A stretch of DNA of 64,000 bases. It comes from Gigaspora margarita (taxonomy: Eukaryota > Glomeromycota > Glomeromycetes > Diversisporales > Gigasporaceae). The DNA lies in contig WTPW01001578.1 of the NCBI GenBank assembly GCA_009809945.1, positions 1 through 64,000 of the forward strand, in the 5' to 3' direction. The notes beneath the pieces are model-generated. The model did no database searches, was not told the origin of the DNA, and worked only from the letters and a program-made list of their open reading frames with translations. Shown here one piece after another: positions 12,545 through 23,942 of the stretch. A program made the position numbers and the translations under genes. Every line of letters starts with the position of its first letter. The stretch's first letter is position 1.

Positions 12545-12770
12545 GGAGGGATCTATTTATCACCCTGTGACATGCTTATTTGTCATTGCTTTATTTTATA
12601 ACTCAAAATTTTACTAAGATAATACCTATTGCATTTCTAACAAAAAATGATTCTCTTGCAATTCTGTATTAATTTTAATTCTAGTTTTAATTTAATACTA
12701 CTAATATTAATATGGCCTTATTGGCTGTGACAAATAAATGTGTTGCAGGGGGTGACAAATATATTTATTC
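12545..12770. mobile_element. 226-bp MITE with 9-bp target duplication
   Basis: Flanked by tatttttat at 12536-12544 and 12771-12779. Inverted ends share tatttatcaccc / tatttgtcacccc and the tgtgacaaat motif. The right arm of the host fold-back lacks it, which confirms insertion. A 9-bp duplication points to Mutator-type mobilisation. Confidence 0.7.
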
Positions 12771-12841
12771 TATTTTTATTTATCCTTTTATAAACAATTT
12801 GTTAAGTAATAAATTTTTTTAAAATTTCAATTAATTAAGAA

Positions 12842-13079
12842 TAGTAATGCTACTGAAATTGATTTTTAAAAAAGGCCTATTTCGTCTTCATTAGAGAAAA
12901 TTAAAATTTTTTATAAGAAAGAGCAAATAAAATTTATGTAGATATGTTCTTTATAATTTCATCTATTCAAAAAAAACATCAAATAATTTCATCTTTCAAG
13001 TAAAATAGGTCAAAAACAATTTTGTCTTCAAATTTTAATTTTGGGTTTTCAAACCTGAAATGCTTTTGTCCTTATGTAT
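12842..13079. mobile_element. 238-bp MULE-type MITE, copy 1
   Basis: Starts TAGTAATGCTACTGAAATTG and ends CCTTATGTAT, flanked by the 9-bp duplication aattaagaa (12833-12841 and 13080-13088). Related copies lie at 36826-37062 and 38220-38457. The interior carries a partial inverted relation (aaaataggtcaaaaacaatt against ctatttcgtcttcat). Non-coding. Confidence 0.85.
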
Positions 13080-13879
13080 AATTAAGAATAATTAATTTTT
13101 TTTAAAAAAATTGCATTTTTGCAAGCTATATGCAGTGTAACAAGCTTATACTAAGCAGGTGCATAGCTATGCATTTCCTGAATATATAGTTAAAATTTTA
13201 GCTTAATTGGATCAGTAGTTGTTAAAATATAAATTTTTAAAGTTTTTAAAATTTTATAGTCAAATTACTAGGTTGTACAAAAGTTGTCAAAAATTATTAT
13301 AGTAAATTTTAAAAAACCTTAAAATTTTATATTTTAACAACTACTAATCCAATTAAGCTAAAATTTTAACTGTATATTCAGAATATGCATAGCTATGCAC
13401 TTGTATAGTACAAACTTGTTATACTATATATAGCTTGCAAAAATGCTTAAAATCCAAATTTTTAAAAAAAAATTAAATATTTTTTAATAAATTAAAATTT
13501 TTAAAAAATTTATTACTTAAAAATTGATTATAAAAAAAATAAATAAAAATATATTAAAAGATAGCCCAAGACCTATATTATTTAATATAAAAAAATTATA
13601 AATAAATAATTAAATTTAAAAATTTTTATTATAGACAATATTAATTTTTAGCTTTTTTCTACCAGAATAAACAAGATGACTAATACTACCAAACTAGCCA
13701 ATAAATATGCAAACATGTAAAATGCAATATAAAATTAGATTGACCAAGATTAACTTTTATTAAATAAAACTAAATAAGGAAATATAGCAATTTGATATCT
13801 AATAAAAAATATTGATTTTTTTGAAATAAAATGCAATTGAAAATGAAAATTTAACAAACTATAAGTCTTGCACTACTAT

Positions 13880-14995
13880 TATAGCTGTGATACACAATTG
13901 TCAATCTGAATGAGCCATCAAGCAAAGGGTGGATAAGAAGAGTTCTCCAACAAAATATAATTTCCCACAATATCTGTAAATTACTATTTCTATTGACTTC
14001 AAATACATATAACAATCTAACCAAATATACTTCATTGGCAGGATCACTATTATAAGCAATACTTTTATAATATTTGCCTTTTATTTATCTCTTTCAACTC
14101 CAATTCTATTTTTATAGAAAATTCCCATATAAAGCATTCCCTTAGAACTTGCAACTTTAAATATTTTATTAGTATTATGCATGTCAGCAGATTATTCATA
14201 ATATTCCAATACCATTCATTCATCCATATCAACTCTAATACCTTTTCATAACAATATTCAACTTCTTCTGTTCCATGAGCATCACATATATTAGCAGATT
14301 TTTATAGTATTTGAATGCCTTTCTACTATTCCTTTTAGCCCCAATTTCTTTTTCATAACAATACCCAACTCTTTCTGTTCCATTAGCGTCACCCATATCA
14401 ACTTTTTTTTATTATATATATAATATTCGAATGCCTTTGTTAGTTTCTATTAACCCAATACCTTTTTTATAACAATATCCAACTTTTATTGTTCTATCAG
14501 TATCACCCAAATCAGATGTTGTATAATATTCGAATAACTTTCTTTCATTCTTCTTAACTCCAATGCCTTTTAGTCATCAAGACCAAAGAAAGTATAGGTA
14601 TTATATCCTTCTTTACAAAGCCAATTTTTAATTCTATCTGTATTCAGATTGGCCAAAGGAAAACCAACATATATAGCAAAATTTGACTATTCCAATAATA
14701 GTTATCATAACAATATCCAACTTCACTTGTCCCATTAGCATCTCCATATTAGCAGATTTTTCATAATGCTCATTATCAAATATTCTATCCATATGTCCTA
14801 TATCCACAGATTTTTGGCAATATTCAAAAGTCTTCTTAATATCTTTTTCAACTTCTACTTCATTTTCATAACAATATCCAATGTTATATATTCCATCAGA
14901 ATGCTCTATATCTGCAAATCTTTGATAATAATTGGATGCCTTCTTTGTATCTTTTTTGCATGCTACTCTAGCTATAAATCTGAAAAAAAAATTCT
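13880..14995 (-). pseudogene. Sel1-like repeat protein pseudogene
   Basis: Minus-strand translation gives repeated Sel1-like (TPR-related) units, best near 14860-14940: YYQRFADIEHSDGIYNIGY followed by CYENEV and a spacer, then FEYCQKSVDIGH. Further units appear near 14720, 14250 (KAFKYYK, then GTEEVEYCYEK after a frame change) and 14030 (GKYYKSIAYNSDPANEV). Such repeats form alpha-solenoid scaffolds and are strongly expanded in Glomeromycotina, often joined to kinases. No kinase, start codon or intact frame is visible; stops and frameshifts occur in most units. The best unit lies nearest the presumed 5' side, so the gene decays downstream. Confidence 0.75.
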
Positions 14996-15019
14996 TAAAC
15001 TACTTTTGCAACTTTGAAA

Positions 15020-15250
15020 CCCAATCAAAGGATTCTTGAACTGTTACTATGGCTGTATAAATTATAGAATTATAACAAAAGACTCTTGAACTGCTTGTTC
15101 CATCCATGGAGCCAAAACAAAAAGTTAATATATTTGTGAACCAAAAGCAAAGGATTCTTGAACTGCTACTGCAGTTATGAAGCCAAAAAGAAGTCTTTAA
15201 GCTACAGTAGCTGCAAAACCAAAATCGAGCAGTTTGTATACCAACATTGT
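15020..15250. repeat. degenerate relatives of the 49-bp minisatellite
   Basis: Units resembling aaaggattcttgaactgcta / ctgcagttatgaagcc recur near 15034, 15078, 15150 and 15190. They align with the ggtccttgcactgccactg / ccgcggagcc unit of 1376-1866. The unit lies just upstream of the Sel1-like pseudogene, so it may be 5' flank of that gene family. Confidence 0.5.
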
Positions 15251-15369
15251 AGTCTCAAAGCTTACTTATAACCATATTTAACTATTTAATATCATTTCTT
15301 AATACAGTTATTATGCTTAAGATGTAGTGCTTTTAGCAAAAAAGTCTAAGTAAAAACGATAGAGCCAGC

Positions 15370-15954
15370 AGGACCCTAAAATATCTACAAAGGGTAAGGT
15401 TTTACAAAAATACTAAATATAGAAAGATTGGCAAGAAAAAAGGCAAAAATAAGCAAACTAATTACAGTGTGCGATATCTAAAGACTAAAATAATTTCAAA
15501 AATTAATAGCTCATAATACAAAAAGATATAAAAAAATGAAAACTGCTATATTGTAGCCAAGTTAATTTGCTACAACTTAGCAGCTTTATTTTGAAAATAA
15601 TTATTATATATTCTTGATTTATAATATTTTAAATGTGCTCAATTTTTATATAATACGTTAAAAAATTAACAAAAATGGGACAAGTCACATGTTTGGCCTT
15701 TGTTTATTGGCTAATTTTTAAAAAATTTATTAATTAATCAAATTTTAGCCATTAAAAAAATTTTTTAACCAATCAAAATACAAGAAATCAACAAAACATC
15801 AAAATTCGTTATAAATTTTTTCAAAATGGAACAAATTATACATTTTAGTCTTTAGGTGTCATACACTATACTATAAAAAGAAATAATCTGTACAAAAAAA
15901 GGCCAAAAATAAGCAAACTAAAACCCTACTACTCTCTATATATTTTGGGGTCCT
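15370..15954. mobile_element. 585-bp hAT-type element, perfect 8-bp duplication
   Basis: Ends AGGACCCTAAAATATCTAC and, inverted, AGGACCCCAAAATATATAG are flanked by gagccagc at 15362-15369 and 15955-15962. The same target without insertion is at about 1977. Subterminal aaaaataagcaaactaa is present on both sides and in the 38515-38690 copy. Non-coding interior, partly palindromic. Confidence 0.9.
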
Positions 15955-15962
15955 GAGCCAGC

Positions 15963-16799
15963 CTTCACAAGGCAAGTGATAGTAAAAAGAAAGATAACCT
16001 TCTTCACTGAAACAATTTGCCTCAAATATTTATTTTGTATCACTAGTTTATTCTTGCTATAGCTATTATCTCTTACCCCTATTACGATCTAACAATAACC
16101 ATAACAAATGCAAATCTGAAATTACCTGTAAATTCAAGCTACAAAATATTACAACAATAGTCAAAGAATAATCATAAAATGATATATAAACAATCTGGAA
16201 CATAACTGATCATAAAGTTATCTAATCTTGCAGTAATGATTGTTCTGTTGCTTTGTTAACAGGCTTTTCAAACACATTTATTAAAGAAAACAAATTGAAC
16301 TTTATATTGATTATGGTTACTTCTGATAGAAAAATTGAACCAGTTTGGCATGGGTTGGCATTGGATAGGCATGGGTCTTTGTGCCAAATTGGTACAGATT
16401 TTGTGAACCATATGGGACTGTATGCCTGTGCCAATTGAACTATAAATGACTCAGTAGTTTAGTTAAAGCTTGGCACAGGTAATGAATGTAAATGCATGTG
16501 CCATCACGATAATGATGTGGTTTAACTATTTAAAACATAAATTTACATAAGTACTAATATAAGATAAGCAAGCTGACTGCATATAAAGTAATATTATATA
16601 AAGAATTTTTTTTGCCAAGACATATAGAGATTTAATCAGTGAAATCAAGATTTTTTTTAAAAACAAAAAAATTTATTTACTGATTCTTTGCTCTCTATAA
16701 AACAAGCCAACACGTATTACAAACTAACATATATAGTATAATGTACACATATATGTCACCTGAACATGGCATTTCATATATCGTAATATTAGGTGCCAC
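15963..16799. other. unassigned DNA with Sel1-flank-like start
   Basis: The first 200 bases continue the segment shared with 1975-2175. Around 16320-16440 there is a local repeat of tggcatgggt / ggcatgggtctttgtgcc, open on both strands. Neither translation (minus 16222-16434, plus 16253-16438) has a recognisable domain. Confidence 0.4.
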
Positions 16800-16986
16800 A
16801 GGACACTGAATAATCTATGAGAGGTTATATTTGAGAATCATAGTAAAAATTTTTTTGGTTAGTGGTTCTATTTTGGTATATATTAGCTAGATTTCAAATA
16901 TCAGGTAGCAAGTTTGGTATTGATTACCAATTTTCGATATGCAAGCTTTTAAAAAGAAAATTTTTGAACTGAACTGATGCTCTTTC

Positions 16987-17021
<35 letters not shown>

Positions 17022-17298
17022 GATGCTCCCTAAAAAAAAAAAAAAAAAAACTGCTGCTCCATATTTTTATTACCACTTTCAAATATAACATTTAAAAAAC
17101 TTTTACCATTAGCATTCTTTTAAATATACTCATTTTGGCATTACCTATTTTCAAATATAACCTTTTTATTTAATACCTACTTTTCAAATATAACCTTTTT
17201 ATTCAATACCTAATTTTTTTCAAATATAACCTTTTTAAAAAAATGGCACTCCATTAGCAATTTTTCAAATATGACATTATATAGATTATTTAGGGTCC
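16800..17298. mobile_element. 499-bp hAT-type MITE with internal A tracts
   Basis: Begins AGGACACTGAATAATCTATG and ends with the inverse ATAGATTATTTAGGGTCCC. Flanks ggtgccac (16792-16799) and agtaccac (17299-17306) differ by two G-to-A changes. The interior has A runs at about 16988-17019 and 17032-17050 and several ttttcaaatataac repeats. A sister copy is at 28069-28527 and a fragment at 32450-32646. Confidence 0.8.
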
Positions 17299-17329
17299 CA
17301 GTACCACTCTTTGCTATAATGTCCATTGT

Positions 17330-18310
17330 GATGGACAAAATTTGAGTGGTGTAGCAAAGGCTGAAATTGGGCTGCATTGAATTTATTTTTTTTAGTTAAA
17401 ATTTTTGTAATAGATTGGCAGTAAACGAATTAAAATCAAAAGAATAGAAAGATACTTAAAAGTTTTAAGAATTTTAAGTATCGAAAGATACTTAAGAGTT
17501 TTAAGTATAGAAAATACTTAAAAGTTCTAAATATAGAAAGCTTCAAAAAAGTTTTAAGAAAGATTCCTTTTCAATCATTTTTTAGTCTGTAAAAGTAAGT
17601 ATATAAGAGCTCAAAGTTTGCCTTGAAATAAAGTAATTCAATAGAGTTAAACTCATTAGAGTACTATAAAAAATTTTATTACAAACCTCAGTCATTATTC
17701 AATGACTTGTACATGAAAAGCTATTGTGGTTTATACTAGTAATGGCGTAAAGTAAATTAGTTTGTATTAAAGTAACATAATTTCTATCATGAATTTTATA
17801 AAAATTTCTGTTACAAACTTACCTGACAGATAATATGTTTTAAGTTTGAGTTTGTATTGAATTTCTTGAAGCTTCTATCAAGAATTACTGTAAAAATTCT
17901 TATGCAAAACTTGCTTGTTATTCTATTAATAATAGTATGGGCTGCCATCAATAAAAATAAGTCAGATCGACATTTTAAAAATAATTAATACATTTAATTT
18001 TACACTCTTATCACATTGAATATTGAAGCTATTTTGATGATTTAATAGTCAAAAGAAAGCCTATAATCTAAGCTTTCTTATGAATTTTAAATCATCAAGA
18101 TAGCTTCAATATTCAATAAAATATGAGCTATGAAAATAAAAGTATTGATTTTTTTAAAATATCGATCTGCCTTATTTCTATTAACAGCAGCTCATATGTA
18201 GGTAGAATTGAATTAGTTCATGTTGAAATTATTATAGTCTCTATCATGAGTTACTATAATAAACCTTACCATTCTGGCATAACACAGTATGTGACTTGCT
18301 AATGCATGTT
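17330..18310. repeat. possible solo LTR with internal short repeats
   Basis: Contains gatacttaaaagttttaag repeats (17450-17530), a gccttgaaataaag polyadenylation-like stretch (17625) and several diverged ttctatcatgaatt...ttacaaac units (17640-18270). The outer bases tgtgatgg and ataacaca would fit an LTR. No target duplication was found. A fold-back MITE lies inside. Confidence 0.25.
17940..18193. mobile_element. 254-bp fold-back MITE
   Basis: Left GGGCTGCCATCAATAAAAAT pairs with right GAGCTGCTGTTAATAGAAAT (minus strand). Pairing continues through agtcagatcga / ggcagatcga and tgaatattgaagctat / atagcttcaatattca to a loop of roughly 40 bases near 18060. Target duplication unclear. Confidence 0.75.
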
Positions 18311-18339
18311 ATTAATGTTATTCATATCTCAGTTAATTT

Positions 18340-19440
18340 CAAAAATAGAAATATACAAATAATAAATGGAAGTCTATTTGTTAAATTTCAAAGATACAGT
18401 GTGTAATGATTGTAAGTTGATATTTTTTAAAAAAAATTATAGTAATAGACAATTACGAATTATTACAAAATTAACATGCAAATAAACATAATTACTGATT
18501 TAAATAGTGTCGTCACTCAAATTTTCTCATGGTCTAACTATGGTTTTGGATATATTAATTTATAAACAGCTAAATTTTTTTTATTATTATGATAATTTTT
18601 GCTCAGCTTAGCACAGCTCAATATAGCTCAGCTCAACAGCTGTAATACTTAAAGTTGCTTTTTTTATGCATTTTTTTCACTTAAATAAGCTAGAAAGATT
18701 AGCTAAATTGCCGCAATTAAAATGGGAGCAGATACAGAAAATTTGAGTTCACGAACTTGAGAGCACTATTTTACCATGTTAAAGATCAAAAAATTTATCT
18801 AGTAAATTAAAAATTATATAGTGAATATTCTATACCATCAATCATAACATCAGAACTGCATTATATATAATTAATAATCAGTTGTATCAGATTTGCATTA
18901 TAAATTGTGTTCTACATGCAGGTTATATGCAAAAAACTTAACTCCTTCCAAAAATGAATAAATAAAAATCATTACTCTTACCAAAAAAGAATTTTCCAAA
19001 AATCAGCATAGTGGACATCAAAAAAGTTCAACGAAACTATTACTTCACATTTTATGTTGCACATTCCATGTGATTGTACTAGTATAATGCAAAACCTTAG
19101 TGATCTTGTGACTCTGTGATTGGATTTTAATGGGTTTGGTCTTGTTAGAATCATCTCATTGAGACAAACATTTTGGTAGTAAAATTATCCAAAACGGACC
19201 AGTAGAACAAGAGTTATTTAATATTATATATATTTATTTAATATATTATAATATTAGTCATTATATTAACCAATCAGAATTGAGATTAGGGTGATCACAC
19301 CATGCATGGATGGGAGTAGCTATTAAGTAAAAAATATTATATGATAAATGGCATGCCCCTGACCAAAAGACCTCTTTTTGAATATTTTCTATACAAACGA
19401 TCTGTATTTTGCATAGCGTCTTTTTTTTACCAAATATAAT
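18340..19440. other. unassigned AT-rich DNA
   Basis: No gene seen. At 19100-19205 there is an inverted relative of the 9930-9985 segment (attttggtagtaaaattatc), a decayed copy of that repeat. agctcagctcaacagctg short repeats occur at about 18600-18640. Confidence 0.4.
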
Positions 19441-19467
19441 ATCTAGATATTTTACAAATTTTCAATA

Positions 19468-20572
19468 TGGGTTGGGGCCCTATAGTCTAGTGGTCTAAAT
19501 GCTCAACCCCCATTGCCAAGGCCTCTGGTTCAAATCCTACTAGAAACGGTTTCTAGAAATATTTGAAAGCATGCCCTGTAGAAGTCCATGCGAAGTACGA
19601 ATTTAGTTAGAAATTTCCAAAAGAAGATTCATTGTGGAGGGTTGGCACTACATGTGACCATTGTCACAGAAGTTTCAGTTACATGAAGGCTGCACATGTA
19701 AATCCTTGGTGAGAGAAATTCAAAATGGTACCAACAACTCTAGGGCGGTCTTGGAATCTTGATTGGGAGGGTAGCACAACTGTAATATGAACTTGAGTGG
19801 TGAGAAAAGTGGTGAACACAAAGGGATCTGTGGTAAAGAATTGGCCCAACCAGATAAGGAACAACTCTGGCATCAGAACCAAACCTAAATTGGAAGGAAG
19901 CTACTACTATAGAGGCAGATCTGCAAATTGGGGATACAAACAAATAATGAATTACCCAGTAGGAAGTACAATGTACGAAATAAAGTTCCATGGTCTAACC
20001 AATGGTAGAACACCAACTGCTCCACAAGAAGTTGGAAGTAGTACAGAAATGTATTATGAAATCTAGTTGGGAGTAGCTAGCCTGGTCAGTTATGCAATAT
20101 AGCTAGTGCTCACCTATCTTTAGAGGAAGTATCTGCTAAACCAATCCAAATAGCATATTTGCGTAATATATGATAGACTACTGAGAGTTGTCAGACAAAA
20201 CATTGCACAAGTACTCCTCTGCTAGCATACAGGTAATCTTAGGACACCAAGGTTTAGAAAGTAACCATGAGGTAACGATCGTCTGGGCAAAGCCATTGCA
20301 TCTACTTGGAAGTATTGGATCTGCAATTTAAGAGAAGCAGGGAATATAGTAAGTAGTGGAATAACAAAATAGGGAGCAGTACCAAAAATCCAGGTTGTCA
20401 GAAGGTGGGGTATAGAAAACTCTAGTAGGTTTAGGTCACAGATAGTCAAGAATGTCTGAGTCTGTTGTCTTAAGTAGAGTATAATATTGTATTACATAAT
20501 ATATACAAATATATACATAATAAAAAGTCATTGATGCAAGACCTTGAAAAAAAAAAAAAAAAAAAAAAAAAA
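19468..20572 (+). mobile_element. 1.1-kb tRNA-headed SINE-like retroelement
   Basis: The 5' end has a tRNA-like head at 19474-19550 with an A-box-like TAGTCTAGTGG (19483) and B-box-like GGTTCAAATCC (19527) at normal tRNA spacing. The element ends in a run of about 27 A (20547-20573) and is flanked by acaaattttcaata (19454-19467 and 20573-20586). Head, poly-A tail and target duplication define LINE-mobilised, polymerase III-type retrotransposition. The 1-kb body is GC-richer than its flanks and has no recognised protein; its open frames look incidental. It is long for a SINE. Confidence 0.8.
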
Positions 20573-20753
20573 ACAAATTTTCAATACAGAAATTTGTAAA
20601 ATACCCAGATATATCATATTTATTACTGTTGTTAACAGAAATGAACTAGCACTACTTACTTTGTAGACAATTACTTAATAGGTACCTTAGCAAATTTTAT
20701 TTTTTTTCTAATTTATAATTCAACATAGTAAAAATATTATTAAAAAAATCTTA

Positions 20754-20946
20754 CCATATTCCTCTGAAAATAAGTAACCAAAAAATAAGTACTCCTACAA
20801 TTCATATATATCTAAAAATAAGTATGCTTTATATAATAGAAATAAGCAACTAAATATCAAATCATTAGAATTATTAGTTGAGATTATATACAAAATTAAG
20901 TACTACTATAGTAAAAAAAAGTGTGCTTATTTTTAGAGGAATATGG
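20754..20946. mobile_element. 193-bp AAATAAG-type MITE (TA-flanked)
   Basis: Ends CCATATTCCTCTGAAAATAA and inverse CCATATTCCTCTAAAAATAA, bounded by TA at 20752 and 20947. Same family as 27370-27686, 31987-32200, 53018-53334 and 55653-55936. Confidence 0.8.
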
Positions 20947-20949
20947 TAT

Positions 20950-21530
20950 TTACTTTCAAAATGTGCTACTTATTTAATATTGAAACCTTCTATTTATAAA
21001 ATATCTGTGAAATAAGACATCTATCAATTGTCTGTAAAGTGATATAGATCTTAATATACCCAAAAAACAATCATTATAAGTCAAAAAACAGTATGTATTT
21101 ATTGCCAAAATTGTATGAATTGAACAAATAGTAAAAGTTGTATATCTTATTTTTTTAAAAAAATTAAATTAAGCAATAAATCAAATTAAAAATAAAAAAG
21201 GCTCTAATTATTCTCATCTAACATTATGCATGTTACTAGCATATCTGTTTTGGTATATTTTTAATAAAATTTTATTTGATAGCAATAACCAACATAATGC
21301 TTTATTTGATAATAATGACTCAAATATAGCTTTAACTTATGATTTCAGAAATTTATTACAAAAAATAAATACTTTATATTGACCCTTTCTACTCCATTCT
21401 AATAGCAATAACTAATTTTGATTCAATTTTTCATCTCTAAATTTTATTATGTAATAATATATTAAAAAAGTATATGTATAAAAAATAATATACTATAGAA
21501 CTAAAAGCTATAAAAATCTACATACTAATT
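20950..21530. other. unassigned AT-rich DNA
   Basis: No coding or element boundary recognised. It probably includes the 3' flank of the pogo-like pseudogene, including its undetected terminal repeat. Confidence 0.35.
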
Positions 21531-21535
21531 GAATA

Positions 21536-23110
21536 TTAATTCCAGTCTTGAACAATGGTCAATTCTTTGCCTTCTTCATAATAGTCATTATAAATTATTC
21601 CATTTTTGTTTGCATCTTCACTTTTGTTTGCATCTTTACTTTTATTTGCATCTTTACGTTTACTTTTATTTGCATCTTTACCTTGTATATTTATTTTCAC
21701 TTTTATTTGCATCTTTGTCTTCACTTATGTTTGCACTTTTACCTATATTATTATTATCATCATCCTGATCTTTGGGTTTTTTTAGCTTTCAATTCCTCAT
21801 CCTGAGTTAGTTTAATTATCAATTTGTGTAAAATTAAAAATTCAATTATCCTCAGTTCCATCTATTGTATTTGAGATTCCACAATATTTAAAAGATTTTC
21901 TAATTAAATTAATATCAATAGCTTTTCAAGCTTCTTTTACCCAATTAGTGACTAAAGAATAAGATGAATGCTTCAATTTGTCTGCCTTAGTATATTTTTT
22001 AATATTTTTATCAAACTATAGAGCTTTTTTGTATCTATTTAAAATATTGTAAATTTAATTAATGCAACTGCAGACTAAAATATATATTTATAAAAAAAAT
22101 AAAAAAATATTAGTTTAATTATACTTTTGCTTTAAATGACTTGTTTAAAGAAATATTAAAAGGTTGTAAGCGAGATATTCAACTATGAAGAATTATAGCT
22201 AAATTAGTACATTTTTCATAAAACAATTCTTAATGAGATCTGTTTTATGACTAGTGAATGCATCCAAAATCAACAAAGAACATGGATTGTTTCTAGATTG
22301 TATGCATTATGTTCAAATATTTTCTACCTACTATAATATTTTATTTTTATTTATCCACTCTGAAGGGTTAGTACATACAACAATACTATTAGAAAATTCT
22401 TTATGAGGTACATTAGCTAGTTTAAAAATAATTACAGGTAGAAGCTTAGAGCCATTAGCCAAGCAGGCTAAAACAACAATAAAGTTCGAATTTTCATATC
22501 TATATGCACAATAGCAATGGTTTTTGTACCTTTTTCTTCAATAGTAGTATTATATATCATATTTAAAGCCATAGCAGTTTTATTTATATTACTAATTAAT
22601 AACAAAAAATAATTATATTTATGGCATTTGAAAAGTACAAAAGAAAAATTTATTTTGATTTTCCAGGTAAGTTTCAGAAAGTTGTTGAGCAGTTGTAGTG
22701 CGCCTTTGGTTTACCAAATTATTTCTTAACATAAACCCCTCTAATAATCTTTGAGAAAATTTATAATTTTTAATCTTCTGATACCTTTTTTTGAAGCAAG
22801 AAATAGCACAAAGAGTATGAGCCTTTGCTTGAATTATGTACTAACTAATAGTTTTATTTTGAGATTAAAGCCTCCAAAACTATTCAATTAATTTAGCTTT
22901 GAGTTTGAGTTATTTTGATCTAGCACCAATTGACAACTTCTAAATGTATAATGCAGCTTTAAAAGCATTGATTTTTTACTTAACCAGTCTCAAAGTTGGC
23001 TTGTTTGAATTTAAAATTCTTTAGCAGTTGAATATTTACTATATCCTTTTTATAGTAAGCAATTATCATTAATTTTTCATATGCTAACTACAATTTTCTT
23101 TTATTACTTA
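21536..23110 (-). pseudogene. pogo-like (CENP-B/DDE) transposase pseudogene
   Basis: Read from about 23110 on the minus strand. An N-terminal CENP-B/HTH-like region has YEKLMIIAYYKKGYSKYSTAKEF and, after a frame change, DWLSKKSMLLKAA followed by KLSIGARSK. The DDE core follows: NTTIEEKGTKT (22530), NSNFIVVLACLANGSKLLP (22470), NPCSLLILDAFTSHKTDLIK (22290, second Asp) and LQPFNISLNKSFKAKV (22165). The C-terminal tail (21724-21536) is a Lys/Asn-rich repeat, KDANKSK-type, coded by an 18-bp microsatellite. Frame changes and stops throughout; inactive. Pogo-type transposases cut and paste DNA at TA. Confidence 0.75.
21600..21745. repeat. 18-bp coding microsatellite
   Basis: The unit gcatctttacttttattt and variants (cttcactttt, cgtttactttt) repeats about seven times. 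On the minus strand it encodes K-D-A-N-K-S units in the pogo tail. Confidence 0.75.
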
Positions 23111-23942
23111 TAATTCATACACATTGAGCCTTAAAATTTTCATGGACCATTATACAAAATTTTGGTGATGGAGAGTTCTATAAGGTGTAAGAAATAATGT
23201 AATGCTAATGGATATGCCTATAGTATAGAGATTTTTTTCTTTTTTTTTCCTTTTGTCATTATTTAACAAAACTTTCTTGCTTTCAGAAAAATAAGTTAGC
23301 AAATTAACTTTTCACATTTCATAGACTGCAAATATTTTTGATACTTATATATAAATATATTTGGTTTCAGTTCTATAAGATATAGAAAAATAAAAGCACT
23401 AATAACTATAGTCATCCTTCTATATAATCATACAGTTGGGCACACACCAATATAGTGATTATAAGAAGTGTGACTGTATAAAGGTTACTTCTATATAAGT
23501 ACAAATTATAATTGAAATAAAAAGGTAATTTAATAGTGATATTTTGAAATTTTATATATGATTATAGATAGTTGTTATATAAGTAAGCCACAATTTACTA
23601 ATTAAATTAACTTTAATATAATAAATAAATTTATATACAAAAATAAATATATATACTTTGAAATTTTTGTACAAATTAGATAACTTTTTAATAGTACAGT
23701 TTTTTATAAATATAGCTAAAAAATTTAGAATTTTTTTTTAAAGAAATGTAAATAACAAATATATTAATAAAATGTTAACTGATTTACATAAAAATTTTAG
23801 AGTAAATATATTTTGTTCTTCTAAATAATGTTTATTATTACATAATAATCGATTTGCTTAGTACTATTTTGACTTTTATATATAGCAACTATCAATAATT
23901 GTATATAAAAATTTTTTATAATAAATTTTAAAATATTTTTAT
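23111..23942. other. AT-rich DNA; possible pogo terminal repeat and palindrome arm
   Basis: Sequence tacagttgggcacacaccaa followed by tatagtgattataagaagtg and tgactgtataaagg at 23430-23480 resembles pogo/Tigger-type ends, but the partner end was not found. From about 23640 the tatagcaactat / cttttatatatag core shared with 24640-25740 begins. Confidence 0.35.

Larger units (their letters stand above)
12406..13683. mobile_element. 1.28-kb fold-back element
   Basis: The left arm from 12406 (tcttgtttattctagcag) is mirrored by the right arm ending at 13683 (caagatgac). Complementarity continues through ataggtcttgggct at 12514 and agcccaagacctat at 13564. It resumes after two inserted elements down to the centre at about 13275, where gcatagctatgcat and surrounding sequence pair between 13110-13250 and 13310-13445. 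No coding capacity. The asymmetry of the left arm is fully explained by the two nested insertions. Confidence 0.85.

Noticed and set aside
16222..16438. Overlapping ORFs on both strands with a local repeat
   Set aside because: Open frames on both strands over the same repeat usually reflect composition; no domain recognised.
19474..19550. Functional tRNA gene
   Set aside because: A- and B-box-like motifs exist, but I could not form a proper anticodon stem, and the segment heads a poly-A-tailed, duplication-flanked retroelement.
21529..21805. Plus-strand Cys/Phe/Leu-rich membrane-like ORFs
   Set aside because: They are the antisense of the KDANKSK-type microsatellite of the pogo tail.
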